Shown piece after piece: positions 63,331-64,000 of a stretch of DNA of 64,000 nt; the first letter of the stretch is position 1; each line of letters begins with the position of its first letter. Below the pieces are notes generated by a model. The model did not search any database. It was not told the origin of the DNA and saw nothing but the letters and a program-made list of their open reading frames with translations. Origin of the DNA: CAJQQY01 sp964564545 (GTDB lineage: Bacteria; Bacteroidota; Bacteroidia; Chitinophagales; Saprospiraceae); the NCBI GenBank assembly GCA_964564545.1, contig CAZMBP010000042.1, positions 1 to 64,000 on the forward strand, written 5' to 3'. Position numbers and translations under genes: made by a program.

Positions 63331-64000
63331 ATGAAAATCATTAAGCAATTAAAAAAAGCAACTATGAGTGATAATAAAAAAGACAAAAAAAGTCTTGCAA
63401 AAAAGATTGACAAAAAAATTTTAAAGGCCTTAAAGAAACGCTACAAAAAAGCGAAGAAAGAAAAGAAGGTGGCAAAGAAAGCGTATAAAATGGCAAAAGA
63501 TTTTTTTGAAAAAAATAAGGCTGAAAAGAAATCAAAGAAAAAAGATAAAGCTGATAATTCAAAAGCAGCTCCTAAGGCAAAATCCGTCAAAAAACCTAAA
63601 ACAAAAAAAGCGACTCCTAAAAAACCAGCAAGTAATGCTAAGGTAACAACCCTTAGTCAACTTAAGCCTACGAAAAAAACAATCAAGCGTTTGCCAAAGC
63701 CGCTTAGAATTAAAAAATCAAAAGTGGCTCCTAAAGCTAAGCCTACATCAAAAAAGAAAAAAACAACTTCACCTAAAAAAGTAGCTGTTAAAAAGACGGT
63801 TTTAAAAGTTGTTGAACCTACTCCTAAAAAAACAACTCCAACGGCTAAACCTGCGGCAAAAAAAACTACTCCTAGAAAAGTAGCAGCCACTCCCAAACCT
63901 GCAGCAAAACCTGTAGCGAAAAAACCTACTCCTAAAAAAGTAACAACAACTCCAAAACCTGTAGCAAAACCTACAGCGGAAAAACCTGCTCCAAAAAGAG
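63331..64000 (+). CDS. Lys/Ala/Pro-rich histone-H1-like protein (partial, runs off the right edge)
   Basis: The frame from ATG 63331 is open for 670 bases to the window end with no stop (223 codons). The first 80 residues are a Lys-rich, helical-looking segment (KKSLAKKIDKKILKALKKRY); the remainder is a low-complexity chain of Lys, Ala, Pro and Thr with the recurring themes TPKKVTTTPKPVAKP and KPAAKKTTP. Such sequences occur in bacterial histone-H1-like and AlgP-type DNA-binding proteins, but also in low-complexity linkers of other proteins. An H1-like DNA-compacting role is inference; the 3' end, and possibly a structured domain, lie outside the window. Confidence 0.7.
   Translation, partial: MKIIKQLKKATMSDNKKDKKSLAKKIDKKILKALKKRYKKAKKEKKVAKKAYKMAKDFFEKNKAEKKSKKKDKADNSKAAPKAKSVKKPKTKKATPKKPASNAKVTTLSQLKPTKKTIKRLPKPLRIKKSKVAPKAKPTSKKKKTTSPKKVAVKKTVLKVVEPTPKKTTPTAKPAAKKTTPRKVAATPKPAAKPVAKKPTPKKVTTTPKPVAKPTAEKPAPKR

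Overview
The window is chromosomal DNA from a Bacteroidota bacterium, most likely a gliding or surface-attached Saprospiria/Cytophagia-type lineage. The DNA is AT-rich. Four proteins end in type IX secretion system (T9SS) sorting domains, three of type A and one of type B. One region carries a textbook Bacteroidota promoter (TTTG-N19-TATCTTTG), and lipobox and outer-membrane proteins are of the usual phylum style. None of the six tRNA genes encodes the 3' CCA. The species-level assignment is inference.

Region 1 (about 1-15,000) is the transcription/translation core, read on the minus strand from a promoter at 14,965-14,995: tRNA-Thr(UGU), tRNA-Tyr, tRNA-Gly, tRNA-Thr(GGU), tuf, tRNA-Trp, secE, nusG, rplK, rplA, rplJ, rplL, rpoB, rpoC. 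It ends at a strong bidirectional terminator at 623-656, shared with a small, apparently N-terminally broken metallopeptidase gene. NusG carries an unusual acidic N-terminal extension of about 115 residues. Several spacers of the operon hold palindromic elements.

Region 2 (15,000-47,600) is a surface and envelope region. It has a 2,922-residue T9SS type-B adhesin with 22 tandem domains of about 84 residues, an LRR remnant, and an Asp-box beta-propeller protein. It also has a hydroxypyruvate isomerase-like TIM barrel, a secreted beta-helix protein, and a 1,223-residue HYR/dockerin/cohesin-like protein. The rest is an outer-membrane barrel plus lipoprotein pair, an M14 carboxypeptidase, a large FG-GAP/UnbV lipoprotein and several unknowns. 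Most genes are single units separated by strong hairpin terminators.

Region 3 (47,900-52,000) has the initiator tRNA-Met, followed by a three-gene nucleotide-sugar set: a DegT aminotransferase, a PglC-like phosphoglycosyl transferase and a PglF/CapD-like dehydratase. Together these could make and load a bacillosamine-type diamino sugar for glycan or glycoprotein synthesis.

Region 4 (52,000-57,100) holds the most striking single gene, an LRR-Roc-COR-TIR protein. It combines a ROCO GTPase switch with a C-terminal TIR domain that keeps the likely NADase glutamate, so it is a candidate single-gene immune or abortive-infection sensor. Next to it is a WG-repeat protein. Region 5 (57,300-64,000) is mostly metabolic: a T9SS propeller protein, thiolase, a membrane protein with a phosphodiester glycosidase, and metF. 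It ends with a broken two-helix ORF and a Lys/Ala/Pro-rich histone-H1-like gene that runs off the right edge.

No rRNA, CRISPR array, transposase, integrase or prophage gene was seen. Short inverted-repeat elements (MITE-like, or Bacteroidota intergenic repeats) occur between genes.
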